Source of the DNA: Scalesia atractyloides
Taxonomy: Eukaryota; Streptophyta; Magnoliopsida; Asterales; Asteraceae
NCBI GenBank assembly: GCA_947069175.1
Contig: CAMTDV010000022.1
Span: forward strand, 38,731,027 to 38,795,026
Reading direction: 5' to 3'
DNA: 64,000 nt
Below are positions 1-11,156 of the stretch, in pieces. The notes under the pieces are model-generated. The model saw only the letters and a program-made list of their open reading frames with translations. It was not told the DNA's origin and did no database searches. The first letter of the stretch is position 1; each line of letters starts with the position of its first letter. The position numbers and the translations under genes are program-made.

Positions 1-440
1 CTCTTGTGTATCCACATTCCAAAAGATATGTTGACAAAGTCTCATACCAGGCTAGAGGAGCTTGATGAAGACCATAGAGAGCTTTGTCAAACTTATAGTA
101 TCGCTTCAGGAAATGTGGATCTTCAAAGCCTGGAGGTTGACAAACACAGACTTCCTCTTTCACCTTCCCATATAGAAAAGCACTCTTCACATCCATCTGA
201 AACACCTTGAAGTTTTTGTACAAAGCATATGCCAAGAAAATTCTAATAGCTTCCAAACGTGCTACCGGAGCAAAAACTTCCTCATAATCAATCCCTTCCT
301 CCTATCGAAAACCTTGAACTACCAATCTTGCTTTGTTCTTGATGACTACACCACGATCATCCATTTTGTTATGGAATACCCACTTGGTGCCAATGGGATC
401 CTTTCCATCTGGTAGATCAACGAGTTCCCAAACTTTGAGC
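1..440 (-). pseudogene. Copia A reverse transcriptase, middle part
   Basis: The minus strand encodes the copia RT block starting with the motif KVWELVDLP, then GTKWVFHNK, KARLVVQGFR, a stop at 302-304, then EEVFAPVARLEAIR, the QMDVKSAFLYGKV block with a catalytic Asp, and LYGLHQAP near base 80. The YVDD active-site motif would lie beyond base 1. This is the copy-DNA-synthesising part of a gag-pol polyprotein. The N-terminal part of the same domain lies at 13724-13880, on the far side of the gypsy insertion. The in-frame TAG shows it is dead as read, even without the insertion. Confidence 0.88.
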
Positions 441-445
441 TTACG
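441..445. repeat. Target-site duplication ttacg, left copy
   Basis: Five bases, ttacg, immediately outside the TGTCACACCC edge of the gypsy composite. The same five bases lie at 13719-13723 just outside the other edge. This marks one integration event for the whole 13.3-kb composite and fixes the true LTR termini. Confidence 0.9.
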
Positions 446-2871
446 TGTCACACCCTCAAAGTCCACTTGCGGGGTTTTACCGCGAGGCACGTGACAAACC
501 AGGATCCAAGACACTAGTCACATAGAATGACTTTATATGTAAAAATATGTTTAAACAAGTTTAACCATGCAGTTAAAGAAATGCGGAAGCGTAAGTAAAC
601 ATAAGTAAATTGTGCGTCAAAACAAACGCCCAAACCAAAGAATTTAAGAGTAAAGATGCAACCGTTTAAACAAAATAGTTTTCATGCTCGTGATGTGCTC
701 CTACTCTTGAAGATACCTTAACAACCTGCGAAAACATGTAAAATCAAGTCTAAACATTTAATGAAGAGTGAGTTCACAGGTTTTAGTTCACAATTTTTAA
801 AGATAAGTTGTTCAACTGGTTCAGCCCCGAACCAGTGTGTTATAAAGTTTCCCTGATCCCACCCGAATCAGATTATCGTAACTTTCCCGATTCAATTCCT
901 GAATCACGTTGTTATATTGTTTAGCGGTCTATGTTATATATAGGTAGCTAGCCTAGGTCACGTCAACAAAGTGTTCGATCCGAAGTTGACGTTGCTGTCC
1001 CTGTTGTACCAGGTTTATCACCAACCATGGCAAAGTGTTAGGCAAATTCTACACTCGTGACCTTCGATGTTCGGTCTAGCTGGCACGACCAGCACGAGTG
1101 GGGCTTGTAAGGCCCAACAATACTACCAAAAATTCCCTCGCTATAATCCAATACTGACGACATCGAAAGTTTTAAGGGGACTAACATGTGATATAATGCT
1201 TCCTTGTGACCATAACCGTATAACATAACCCTTCCCAATATAGTTCGTTAATACATAAAAATAAAAGCGTTACATTATCGTAACGGTACATGTTTTCTCC
1301 CCTGTGTATTTAAAAATGTATAAAAATATAGGGGCCGTGAACTCACCTTTGTATTGCTCGGTAAGATTAGACTAAGTATATGAAATCTAGAGCAATCAAC
1401 CATGCCCTATAATAGTTAGCACGGTTTATTAGATTTTGCTTATAATTAACAAGAAAATCCTACACTTGTCTAGTAACTAGCACATGAACAAGTAATCATA
1501 TGGCACTTTAACTATGTTACAACCTTCCTACGGTTTGATATATGCTATTTATACAATTAACAAACAATCATGGATATTAAAAATAGCAAGTTCGGTTCTT
1601 ACACATTCATGTTTCCTGCCTATCAAAAATCACTGAAACTAGTCTGTTTTGAGAGACTCGTTTAACCTATTTACAGGACTGGAAAAATTATGATTTTTTA
1701 TGTGATGCACTCCTCGGATGGATTGGTCTTGTGTAAAAATTTCAAGGTCTAACTCTTTACCAATAATTCCTTAAAAATCATTTATTAAGCATCTATCAGA
1801 TTCGTTACTTTATGACTGCAGTTTACAGAAAAATTTATTTAAAAATCCTCATTTATCTGATTGACGTAATTCCAATTGGAGATTTTTGAGACCTCCTGAA
1901 ACTACCTACAGTAAAATATTGAGATTATAACTCAATTCCTACATTGAATAATGACATTCGTAATGGGATGCAAATTCTGTCAGAAAACGCAGCCTGAACC
2001 TTTGATACGAAAAAATTCGTAAAACATTCAGTTTTCGTCAAAAAAATGCAATTCCAGCGGAGTTTGAAATTTCCTGTAAGTATATCATGGACTCAAGAAA
2101 CAACACTTTTTGTTAACTTTTGACCCGGTTACAGCCGATTAAAGTCGGCTGTAACATTCTGGACAGATTCTGTTTCATCACCCAGACCCCAGAAACGATT
2201 ATTTACACGACCTACACAACAGATTATCGTCCTAAATTAAATCATATAACTGTTAGTTCATCACAACCATCAAGCATCTCAAACCCAAATCGAGATATAT
2301 CTATCAATATATGTATAAAACTATTTCTAAGCATCATACTTGATTTTTATGATCCCTAGCACCAAAATTATCATCATGATTATCAAAGCACATAAAAACA
2401 CAACCATGCATACAATAATTTACAACTGAAACAACACCGAAACATAACTAACCTTGTGGAGATGGATGAGAGTGCTAAGGTGAAAGAGAGAGAGTAGCGA
2501 GAGAGGGAAGGAGCGGTGGTCAAGGGGAGGGGGGTTAAGCTTGTTGTCGTCGACCAAGGGGGAAGGAGAAGGAGAGGTGATTAGGGTTTTGTGTGTTTTT
2601 TTGAAACTCCCCATGCAAATATATAATTAAATCAAGCCTTGGGCTCCAAGAGTGGGGGAACCTTGGGCCACAAGGTGTTTGGGCCGCAAGGGTGGGGCCG
2701 CAAGGTGGGGGCGGTTTGGGGTTGGTTAGGTTTCGATTGTTTTTTATATTAAATCCCGCCGTGTCGATAAATATTGTTATTACGTAAGGTAATGTCGTAA
2801 ATATAAAAAGTAAAACGTGTCGTCATAAATATAAAAACAAGGCGCTAACCTCAAATTTTTGGGTTGTTACA
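446..2871 (-). repeat. Gypsy A LTR 1 (3' LTR)
   Basis: 2426 bp. On the plus strand it begins TGTCACACCC and ends GGGTTGTTACA; on the minus strand it is TGTAACAACCC to GGGTGTGACA, so TG...CA holds. It is nearly collinear with 8765-11156 and, from about base 862, with 11690-13718. It holds a 40-odd-bp stretch around 1762-1804 that LTR 2 lacks and LTR 3 keeps. Confidence 0.93.
2617..2629 (-). promoter_or_regulatory. Putative TATA box of gypsy A LTR 1
   Basis: Minus-strand sequence aattatatatttgcat lies about 240 bp inside the LTR. It is followed by a CT-rich transcribed-leader-like tract (ctccttctcc) typical of the R region. The same element occurs in LTR 2 near 10914-10926 and LTR 3 near 13475-13488. 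No transcript evidence is visible. Confidence 0.45.
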
Positions 2872-2885
2872 TGATCCCCGTGTTG
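2872..2885 (-). promoter_or_regulatory. Polypurine-like tract next to gypsy A LTR 1
   Basis: The minus strand reads caacacggggatca directly before the LTR edge. It is short and interrupted for a plus-strand primer. A better G-run, aattgggggagaatg, lies 88 bp further in (2960-2974). Confidence 0.4.
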
Positions 2886-3345
2886 AAAGAATTTTCGTCA
2901 CAAAATTGAGTGAGCAGGAGTTTGAAAGTGTTGGAATAAGAAATATTCCCGATTTGTCACATTCTCCCCCAATTAAAGGAATTTCGCCTCGACATTCAGT
3001 TCGCGTAGCTTGGATCTTGTGATTCGGTTGCAAAGAGGTGAGGGTACTTGTCTCTCATTTGATCCTCTCTTTCCCAAGTGTACTCCAGTCCATGGTTAGA
3101 GTTCCAACAAACCTTGACAATCGTATTTTGCTATGTCTCCGCGATTTGACCTCTCGGTCGATGATTTCAATTGGTTCTTCAATGAACCGTAGTTGTTAGT
3201 CCACATGGATCTCATCCAATGGAACGATTAGTGTTTCATCTGATAGCCACTTCTTCAGATTTGAGACATGAAAAACTTTATGAACTCCACTGATTTCATA
3301 AGTAAGGTTTAATCATAAGTCACATAACTGATTTTCTTCGTAATT
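2872..3345 (-). pseudogene. Gypsy A integrase C terminus / chromodomain-like end
   Basis: The minus strand encodes the end of pol: the VFHVSNLKKCL-type block, acidic linker and a terminal IPIVKV...WEREDQ-type segment, ending near 2990. In chromoviruses this segment steers integration to marked chromatin. Here it is frameshifted in several places. The duplicated copy at 11282-11611 preserves it as one open frame and helped identify it. The last 100 bases before the LTR are non-coding. Confidence 0.7.
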
Positions 3346-4015
3346 TCTAACGAGCCAACATATGTGAGTTTAGCTTACCTCTCTTGCCAAAATGAATCAC
3401 GCCCTTCCAAGGCGATACTTTCAGTAGGACCCGATCGCCTACTTGAAATTCTAACGGTTTGCGATGATGATTGGCATAACTCTTTTGGCGGTCTCGAGCT
3501 GCTGCCATACGATCCCAAATTTGCACGATCTTTTCAGTTGCTTCTAGAACCAACTCTGGCCCCGTGATTTGACTGTCACCAATTCCCCCCACAAACGGGC
3601 GATCGACACTTCATTTCATACAGTGCCTCGGATGGTGCCGCTTAGATACTCGTGTGATAGCTATTGTTATAAGAAAACTCTACCAGATGTTTCTCCCAGT
3701 TTTTGCTAAAGTCGTACACACGCTCTGAGCATATCTTCAAGGGTCTGAATTGTATGTTCACTTTGACCATCAGTCTGAGGATGGTATGCTGTGCTCAAAT
3801 TGACGCGTGATCCCAAGGATTCCTTCCCTGACCGCCACAGATGAGAAGTGAAACGTGGATCACGGTCAAATATGATGGGTTGGCACTCCGTGCCTGGCTA
3901 CTATTTCCTTCAAGTACAATGCCGCCAGCGTATCAAACTTATCGTTTCCTTGATTGCTAAGAAGTGAGCCAATTTGGTTAGCTAGTCAATGATCACCCAT
4001 ATAGTATCCTTTTCA
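3346..4015 (-). pseudogene. Gypsy A integrase catalytic core
   Basis: Minus strand. The first catalytic Asp is in the MDFITGLPRTP block near 4040. A stop follows in IWVIID*LTKLAHF. The second Asp is in FDRDPRFTSHLW near 3850, and the Glu is in DGQSEHTIQTLEDML near 3750. The DDE residues are therefore all present, but the frame is broken by stops and at least one frameshift. The C-terminal block VGDRVLLKVSPWKGVIHFGKRGKL is open at 3347-3592. It follows the zinc-binding domain directly. Confidence 0.78.
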
Positions 4016-4549
4016 CTAGGTGTCCTGGGTAGGCCTGTGATGAAGTCCATAGCGACTTGTCCCATTTCTAAACGGAATCTTCGGCTGTTGCAATAGCCCT
4101 GAGGGTTTCTGGTATTCTACCTTGACCTTGGCACAGGTTAGGCATTTGCTTACATAGGTGGCTATTTCAGCCTTCATGTTCGGCCACCAGTAAGTCGTTT
4201 TGAGATCTTGGTATATCTTATCCGATCCTGGATGAACCGAGTACCTTGATTTGTGAGCTTCGTCCATTATGAGTTCCCTCAAGGTCCCATAGTGGGGTAC
4301 CCATATCTGATTAAGAAAGTAGCAAGTTCCATCTGATTTGGTTTCCCAATCACACTCCATCTTGCGTAATTTCTTAGCTTTCAGATTTTCGGTTTTGACT
4401 GCCTCCAACTGAGCGTTGCGAACTTGTTCGGGTAAGTTAGAGTGTATTTTGAGTTGTAAGGACCGAACCCGTCGGGGCTTCTCATGTTCCTTTCTACTGA
4501 GAGCGTCGGCTACCACATTAGCCTTTCCCGATGGTACCGGATGGCACAT
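4016..4549 (-). CDS. Gypsy A integrase zinc-binding domain with end of RNase H
   Basis: A 177-codon open stretch. It opens with the RNase H/connection block GKANVVADALSRKE, then HKSRYSVHPGSDKIYQDL, YWWPNM and CLTCAKVK. This is the H-x-H...C-x2-C zinc-binding fold (H17C2 type) that starts gypsy integrase and binds LTR ends. It ends in the first bases of the catalytic core (QVAMDFITG in another frame), so a frameshift lies near 4070. It is a fragment of a polyprotein, not a stand-alone gene. Confidence 0.82.
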   Translation of the reverse strand: MCHPVPSGKANVVADALSRKEHEKPRRVRSLQLKIHSNLPEQVRNAQLEAVKTENLKAKKLRKMECDWETKSDGTCYFLNQIWVPHYGTLRELIMDEAHKSRYSVHPGSDKIYQDLKTTYWWPNMKAEIATYVSKCLTCAKVKVEYQKPSGLLQQPKIPFRNGTSRYGLHHRPTQDT

Positions 4550-5024
4550 TCATAGTCATTTAAAAGTTCGAGCCAGCGATGCTGTCGCATGTTCAACTCT
4601 TTTTGATAAAAAATGTGTTGAAGGTTCTTGTGGTCGGTGTAAATGGTACACTTGGTTCCATAAAGATAGTGCCTTCAAAATTTTAAAGCGAATACCACGG
4701 CTCCTAACTCTAAGTCGTGAGTTGTGTAGTTTTTCTTGATGCGTACGCAATCAAGTCGCTGAATGGAAGCGTCGCAGTACACCACAAAATCTTCAGTTCC
4801 ATCAGTAAGGACAAAATAGGCGCACTACAAAGCTTCTGTTTTAGCACCTGGAAAGCTTCTTCCTGTTTGTCACCCTAGATATATTTGGTTCCTTTCTGGG
4901 TTAGGGATGTAAGAGGTTGAACGTTTTTTGAGAATCCCTCAATAAAACAATGAGAATAGCCTGCCAAACCTAGAAACTGTCTTATTTCCGTTGGAGTCTT
5001 CGGTGCTTCCTAACTTTTGATAGC
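4550..5024 (-). pseudogene. Gypsy A RNase H
   Basis: Minus strand with several frame changes: FVVYCDASIQRLDCV near 4780 carries an RNase H Asp; KNYTTHDLELGAVVFALKIL near 4700 carries the conserved Glu region; then YHLHRPQEPSTHFL from a shifted frame of the TDHKSLQH block. The thumb/connection segment (Q..FLGLAGYSH type) is at 4930-5020. The enzyme degrades RNA in the RNA:DNA hybrid. Frameshifts make it dead. Confidence 0.7.
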
Positions 5025-5592
5025 CTAAATCTTTGCCAGATCAACGTGGATACCCTTTTCGTTCACTATATGCCCAAGGAATTGGACTTTTCGAATCCAG
5101 AAGTCGCACTTAGAAAACTTGGCATACAGTTGTTCCTGTCGTAGCAGTTCCAACACCAACCGCAGATGCTTTGCATGTTCCTCCTTAGTCTTAGAATACA
5201 CCTGTATGTCATCAATGAAGACGATGATGAACTTGTCGAGATAAGGCTTACAGACACGATTCATGAGGTCCATGAATACCGCAGGTGCGTTAGTTAGCCC
5301 GAATGGCATGACCAAAAATTCATAGTGGCCGTACCGAGTACGAAATGCAGTTTTGGAGGATGTCTTCCTATCGTACACGCAACTGATGGTATCCTGACCT
5401 TAGTTCAATCTTAGAGTAGTAACTTGACCCTTGAAGCTGGTCAAACAAGTCGTCGATCCTAGGTAGAGGGTACCAATTTTTGATAGTGACTTTGTTGAGC
5501 TCCCTGTAATCGATACAGTTGAGCTCCCTGTAATTGATACATATAGGGAAAGTTCCATCCTTCTTTTTGACGAAAGCACTGGAGCTCCCCAT
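5025..5592 (-). pseudogene. Gypsy A reverse transcriptase, fingers to palm
   Basis: Two overlapping open stretches. 5368-5592 carries FVKKKDGTFPICINYREL, YPLPRIDDLFDQLQGSSYYSKIELRSGYHQLRVR. 5025-5378 carries TAFRTRYGHYEFLVMPFGLTNAPA, then IIVFIDDIQVYSK with the FIDD active-site pair, then FLGHIVNEKGI. The catalytic aspartates are intact. A tandem repeat of the block (VIDYRELNC, near 5500-5540) looks like a local duplication of about 24 bases. It is separated by frameshifts from the upstream gag-protease frame. Confidence 0.85.
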
Positions 5593-7160
5593 GGTGATGA
5601 GCTCGGACGAATAAAGCCTTTATCCAAGAGTTCCTGGAGTTGAGTAGAAAGCTCTTGTAGTTTAGATGGAACTAATCGGTAAGGAGCTTTGGCAATCGGT
5701 ACTGCGTGCTTTGCCAGTTGAATTTCGAATTCGACTTGCCGACGAGGTGGCAGACCAGGCAAGTCTTCGGGGAAAACGTCTGGAAAATCACGCACGATAG
5801 GAAAGTCTTCAATCTTCCTCTCGCTGTTTGGTTTTTCAGTAACAGTGGCTAAGATAGTGTATGAGTTTTTTTGTCGTAAGTACTTCTGGGCCTTCATGAA
5901 AGAAATGATGTTAGCTACCACACAACCCTTCTCACCATGAATGGTTAGGATCTCGCCGCTTTGGTGAGGTATACGAATAGTATTTTCACGACATAAGATT
6001 TCAGCTCGGTTTTCAGATAACCAATCCATGCCAACTACAACGTCAAAACTACCAAGTGTGGTTGGCATGAGATTGATATTGAATATGTGACCAGCCAACT
6101 GTAAATGGCATCCGTGGACGATGTGGGTTATATCTATCGATTTCCCATTGGCTAACTCTACAAGGTATTTGTGCTCTAGTTCATCAGGGTTAAGGTCTAA
6201 CAGTTTTCTAAATGACTTAGAAATAAAACTCCCATCGGCACCGCTATCGGATAAAACATGCACAAAACTGTTGTTTAAGGGAAATTTACCAGTAACTACT
6301 TTAGAGTCGTTCCGGGCCTCACCTTTTCCCAATGTAAACGCACGACCATTAGCTCCACCATTCCCACCAGCATTGTTGTTATTATTCTGATTCTGGGGTT
6401 GGTTTCCACCACTGTTTCCGTTGTTCAGCTGTGGATAATCCTTCTTGAAGTGATCATTGCCACCGCATTGATAACAGGTTCTGGTGACTCTAGGCTGCTG
6501 CTGACCCTGGTTAGTGTTTTGTTTCGGATGAAGATTTACCCTGCAATCTTTAGCAGCATGACCTCCTCTGCTACATCGCTGACATCCACCACACAACCCA
6601 AAGTGGTGACGAGTACATTTGTTGCAAAAGGGCTTCTTTCCAGCGTACCCACCTTGACCCTGGTTGTTGGTGTTGTTGCTGAACTGTTGGTTATTGTTGT
6701 TGGTGAAGTTGTGGTTAATGTTGAAATGTTTCTGAGAACCCTGTTGTGCTTGCCCAGTTGACACCTGCTTCGAGGATCCATCCTCCCACTTTCGTTTATT
6801 TTCAGGGGCGTTCCCAGCTGCACCCCTCTTTGGCAGTTTACCCTGTTCTAATGCCCTGTCGGTCAACTTGTGCGCCAGTCGCACTGCCTGATGGACCTTA
6901 ACGGGATTACTCGATTCAACCATTCCTTGAATTTCTGGAGCTAAACCCTTGATGTAAAGCTCTATTTGCTTATATTCCGACCTAGCCATGCCGAGACATA
7001 GAGATACCAAGTCATAGTGCTTTGAGGTGTAGGCCTCGATTTCCGACCCTTCCATCTTCAGCACCCATAGGTCTTGTTCCAGTTGGTGAATGCGGTCCCG
7101 TGGACAATATTCCTCCTTGATGAGATCCTTAAACTCATTCCAACCCATTGCGTTTGCCAC
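5400..7160 (-). CDS. Gypsy A gag C-terminal half, protease and RT start
   Basis: The longest open frame of the window, 586 codons. It starts in the gag capsid region (RDRIHQLEQDLWVLKMEGSE, YIKGLAPEIQGMVE), then a Gln/Asn/Gly-rich linker. Zinc-knuckle motifs follow: CNKCTRHHFGLC, CQRCSRGGHAAKDC and CYQCGGNDHFKKDYP (last Cys replaced by Tyr). Next comes an aspartic protease with the active site LSDSGADGSFIS and the flap-region block VVGMDWLSENRAEI. The RT leader PDVFPEDLPGLPPRR and RLVPSKLQEL, GFIRPSSSPWGAPV ends where a frameshift passes into 5368-5592. The ATG at 7160 is internal to gag, not the true start. Confidence 0.88.
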   Translation of the reverse strand: MANAMGWNEFKDLIKEEYCPRDRIHQLEQDLWVLKMEGSEIEAYTSKHYDLVSLCLGMARSEYKQIELYIKGLAPEIQGMVESSNPVKVHQAVRLAHKLTDRALEQGKLPKRGAAGNAPENKRKWEDGSSKQVSTGQAQQGSQKHFNINHNFTNNNNQQFSNNTNNQGQGGYAGKKPFCNKCTRHHFGLCGGCQRCSRGGHAAKDCRVNLHPKQNTNQGQQQPRVTRTCYQCGGNDHFKKDYPQLNNGNSGGNQPQNQNNNNNAGGNGGANGRAFTLGKGEARNDSKVVTGKFPLNNSFVHVLSDSGADGSFISKSFRKLLDLNPDELEHKYLVELANGKSIDITHIVHGCHLQLAGHIFNINLMPTTLGSFDVVVGMDWLSENRAEILCRENTIRIPHQSGEILTIHGEKGCVVANIISFMKAQKYLRQKNSYTILATVTEKPNSERKIEDFPIVRDFPDVFPEDLPGLPPRRQVEFEIQLAKHAVPIAKAPYRLVPSKLQELSTQLQELLDKGFIRPSSSPWGAPVLSSKRRMELSLYVSITGSSTVSITGSSTKSLSKIGTLYLGSTTCLTSFKGQVTTLRLN

Positions 7161-7666
7161 GTCGAGTCCGAGAACCTGGACTCATGCATTCCACCAAGTG
7201 AGTGCTGCGTCTACCAGAGTGGAAGCTACGAATTTGACCCGATTCTCAGGTAGACAGTTGCACATTGCAAACACAAATTCAGATTTCTGGAGCTATCTGA
7301 CTAGCCTGATTGGCCCTTCTCTGCTGGTGAATTTAGTCGGATTAGCATCGATAAATTGTTTGTACGGGTTAGTCCCCATACATATAAGTACATAGTTTGC
7401 AAGTAAAAGATTAGTGGAAGATGTTCTAAGGAACGGTCGAGTATGTTAGTATACGTGGAGTGTGGAGAATATAGGTTCATACGAGACTTACCTCCTAAAT
7501 TTAGATTATTGTTTTAATTGTTTTGGTTTAGATTCTGCGCTGCCAATGCTGCAACGACTTGCACCTGAATGAGCGCGGCCAGTTCTTCATGTGACATCAC
7601 AATATTTCCTCGGCCATCACCACGGGTGCCACCGCGTCCGTTTCTACCACCACTGCAGGCTGACAT
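7161..7666 (-). pseudogene. Gypsy A gag N-terminal part
   Basis: An ATG at 7666 begins MSACSGGRNGRGG, followed by VMSHEELAALIQVQVVAAL, stopping after about 50 codons (NQNN*). The capsid start (PTKFTSREGPIRLVR-like, seen as shifted frames near 7290-7370) follows with stops. Gag packages element RNA into particles. Its start is set by comparison with element E, whose gag begins the same way after a similar spacer. Confidence 0.65.
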
Positions 7667-7931
7667 TCTATTATTGACAAAAAATAAATGAATACCGGAG
7701 ACAGTATATCACACATTTCATCACACATGTTCAAGAGTAATGTAATAAGAAATGGGCATAACTCATCACACATAACATTCAAACCAAACATTCGATTAAA
7801 ATATATTGCCATTCACCACAATGTATTAAACCAAGTATTCTTCACAAATCCAAATGTTAACGACATTTTCAAATGACTACGAAGTTCAAACATGGAAACA
7901 AAAGAAAGTCATAGCAAACAAAGAATAAAAA
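7667..7931 (-). other. Spacer between coiled-coil ORF and gag (gypsy A)
   Basis: 265 bp of AT-rich sequence with no credible frame, lying between the stop of the upstream ORF and the gag ATG. Element E has a spacer of nearly the same length (28081-28339) in the same place, ending in a similar ataatagaa. Confidence 0.6.
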
Positions 7932-8586
7932 CTAATCATCTACGTCCCCGTCGCCCATATTCACATCCTCGTCAGCTGCTGCTTCCTCGGGTTCCTCATC
8001 AGGAACCTCCTCTGGTTTCTCTTCCTCTGGTTCATTCTCTGCCTCAAAAGCAATGATCCTATTCTCAGCCAACTCCAGTCTCTTGGTAAGGTCCATAATC
8101 TGCTGAGCCATCACCCTATTTATTTCTCTTAAGGCGTTTGTCCTGGTAGCTTCCTTTTGTTGAGTTTCCCTAACCTGCTCTAGTTCTCGCTTCAGTGAAC
8201 TATTATTTTCTATTAGGCCTGTGATAGCTCCAGCCACCACACGCATATGACTAAACTCACGCTCAGTAGTCACCACGAAGCCAACAAAAGCTTCCTCTAT
8301 GGGGTAGCCAAGAGGTGGCAAAGTACCATAGACCTCTCTATCGACTTTGTAAGAAGCCTCTAAAGTTAGGGGTGTACTGCTTCAACAACAGTATAGCTCT
8401 GAATTTGGCAAGGGTACCATCTCCAGTCATCATTTCCTCTGCTGCCTCTGATAACAAAGGGTTCGTAGCCATGCGACGACGTGTCTGAGCCGCACTAAGT
8501 GTTCCCGAGAAGATAGGGGACATAGGTGAGGATGGATAAACTTCTTGTTCCTCACTGGGGTCCGAAGAGTCAGGCGAAGTAGACAT
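7932..8586 (-). pseudogene. Gypsy A upstream ORF with coiled coil
   Basis: The minus-strand ATG at 8586 begins MSTSPDSSDPSEEQEVYPSS, a Ser/Pro/acidic N terminus. A frameshift near 8365 moves the frame into 7932-8321: FVVTTEREFSHMRVVAGAI, then a heptad-rich stretch (NSSLKRELEQVRETQQKE, IMDLTKRLELAENRI) and a very acidic tail (EEEKPEEVPDEEPEEAAA). It sits between PBS and gag, separated from gag by a spacer. I do not recognise a named domain. Role unknown; a coiled coil suggests oligomerisation. A counterpart exists in element E at 27571-28080. Confidence 0.68.
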
Positions 8587-8748
8587 GCCTGCCAGAGTGA
8601 AGTAGCAAGACATAAGGTATATCGAGACATAATGAGTAAGATAAGCAAAAGAATTAAGTATTCGTCTTGGTTTTATACTAGTGTCAAGTTTGTGGCTATA
8701 GTGTAGGTTTACTAGTGTGATATGCAAACCTAATTCTCTATAACCAGT
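8587..8748 (-). other. Gypsy A untranslated leader after PBS
   Basis: About 160 bp between the primer-binding site and the first ATG of the upstream ORF; no motif seen beyond AT-rich sequence. Confidence 0.5.
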
Positions 8749-8761
8749 GGCCCTGATACCA
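8749..8761 (-). promoter_or_regulatory. Primer-binding site (initiator Met tRNA), gypsy A
   Basis: The minus strand reads TGGTATCAGGGCC three bases inside LTR 2. This matches the 3' end complement of plant initiator tRNA-Met with one change (AGGG for AGAG). It fixes orientation and shows LTR 2 is the 5' LTR of the complete copy. Confidence 0.88.
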
Positions 8762-8764
8762 TTC

Positions 8765-11156
8765 TGTCACACCCTCAAAATCCACTTGCGGGGTTTTACC
8801 GCAAGGCGCGTGACAAACCAGGATCCAAGACACTAGTCACATAGAATGACTCTATATGTAAAAATACTTTTAAACAAGTTTAACCATGTAGTTAAAGAAA
8901 TGCGGAAGCGTAAGTAAACATAAGTAAAGTGTGCGTCAAAACAAACACCCAAACCAAAGATTTTAAGAGTAAAGATGCAACCGTTTAAACAAAATAGTTT
9001 TCATGCTCGTGATGTGCTCCTACTCTGGTAGATACCTTAACAACCTGAGAAAACATGTAAAATCAAGTCTAAACATTTAATGAAGAGTGAGTTCACAGGT
9101 TTTAGTTCACAATTTTCGAAGTAAGTTGTTTCCACTGGTTCAGCCCCGAACCAGTGTGTTATAAAGTTTCCCTGATCCCACCCGAATCAGATTATCGTAA
9201 CTTTCCCGATTCAATTCCTGAATCACGTTGTTATATTGTTTAGCGGTATATGTTATATGTAGGTAGCTAGCGTAGGTCACGTCAACAAAGTGTTCGATCC
9301 GAAGTTGACGTTGCTGCCCCTGTTGTACCAGGTTTATCACCAACCATGGCGAAGTGTTAGGCAAATTCTACACTCGTGACCTTTGATGTTCGGTCTAGCT
9401 GGCGCGACCAGCACGAGTGGGGCCTGTAAGGCCCAACAATACTACCAAAAATTCCCTCGCTATAATCCAATACTGACGGCATCGTAAGTTTTAAGGGGAC
9501 TGACATGTGATATAATGCTTCCTTGTGACCATAACCGTATAACATAACCCCTTCCAATATAGTTCGTTAATACATAAAAATAAAAACATTACATTATCGT
9601 AACGGTACATGTTTTCTCCCCCTGTGTATTTAAAAACGTATAAAAATATAGGGGCCGTGAACTCACCTTTGTATTGCTCGGTAAGATTAGACTAAGTATA
9701 TGAAATCTAGAGTAATCAACCATGCCCTATAATAGTTAGCACAGTTTATTAGATTTTGCTTATAATTAACAAGAAAATCCTACACTTGTCTAGTAACTAG
9801 CACACGAACAAGTAATCATATGGCACTTTAACTGTGTTACAACCTTCCTACGGTTTGATATATGCTATTTATACAATTAACAAACAATCATGGATACTAA
9901 AAATAGCAAGTTCGGTTCTTACACATTCATGTTTCCTGCCTATCAAAAATCACTAAAACTAGTTTGTTTTGAGAGACTCGTTTAACCTATTTACAGGACT
10001 GGAAAAATTATGATTTTTTATGTGATGCACTCCTCGGAGGGATTGGTCTTGTGTAAAAATTTTAAGGCCTAACTCTTTATTCGTCACTTTCTGACTGCAG
10101 TTTACGGATAAAATTATTTAAAAATCCTCAGTTATCTGATTGGCGTAATCCAATTGGAGATTTTTGTGACCTGCTGAAACTACCTACAGTACAATTTTGA
10201 GATCATAACTCAATTCCTACATTGAGTAATGACATTCGTAATGGGATGCAAATTCTGTCAGAAAACACAGCCTGAACTTTTGATACACAAAATTCATAAA
10301 ACATTCAGTTTCGTCAAAAAAATGCAATTCCAGTGGGGTTCAAAAGTTCCTGTAAGTATATAATGGACTCAAGAAACAACACTTTTTGTTAACTTTTGAC
10401 CCGGTTACAGCCGATTAAAGTCGGCTGTAACGTTCTGGACAGATTCTGTTTCATCACGCAAACCCCACAAACGATTATTTAATGCACACGACTTAAAATC
10501 TTTAAGCACAGCAGATTATCATCCTAAATTAAAACATATAACAATTAGTTCATCACAACCATCAAGCATCTCAAACCCTAATCGAGATATATCTATCTAT
10601 ACACGCATAAAACTATTTCTAAGCATCATACTTGATTTTTATGAACCCTAGCACCAAAATTATCGATTATCAAAGCACATAAAAACACATCCATGCATAC
10701 AAGAATTTCCAACCGAAACAACACCAAAACATAACTAACCTAGTGGAGATGGATAATAGTGCTAAGGTGAAAGAGAGAGAGAGAGAGAGTAGCGAGAGAG
10801 GGAAGGAGCCGCGGTCAAGGGGGGGGGGTAAGCTTGTTGCCATCAACCAAAGGGGAAAGAGAAGGATAAGGAAAGGTGATTTGGGTCTTGTGTGGTTTTT
10901 TGAAACTCCCCTTGCAAATATATAACTAAATCAAGCCTTAGGCTCCAAGAGTGGGGGAACCTTGGGCCACAAGGTGTTTGGGCCGCAAGGTGGGGGCGGT
11001 TTGGGCTTGGTTCGGTTTCGATTGTTTTTTATATTAAATCCCGTCGTGTCGATAAATATTGTTATTACGTAAGGTAATGTCGTATATATAAAAAGTAAAA
11101 CGTGTCGTCGTAAATATAAAAACAAGGCGCTAACCTCAAATTTTCGGGTTGTTACA
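8765..11156 (-). repeat. Gypsy A LTR 2 (shared middle LTR)
   Basis: 2392 bp, TGTCACACCC to GGGTTGTTACA. On its low side it abuts a PBS and on its high side a second stretch of 3' pol (11157-11692), so it serves as the 5' LTR of one copy and the 3' LTR of the other. It lacks about 40 bp present in LTRs 1 and 3 (junction near 10079). It carries a longer GA run at about 10776-10798. Confidence 0.92.

Noticed and set aside
6121..6761. Plus-strand open frames of 89 and 120 codons
   Set aside because: They are antisense shadows of the gypsy A gag-protease frame, which carries clear knuckle and protease motifs.
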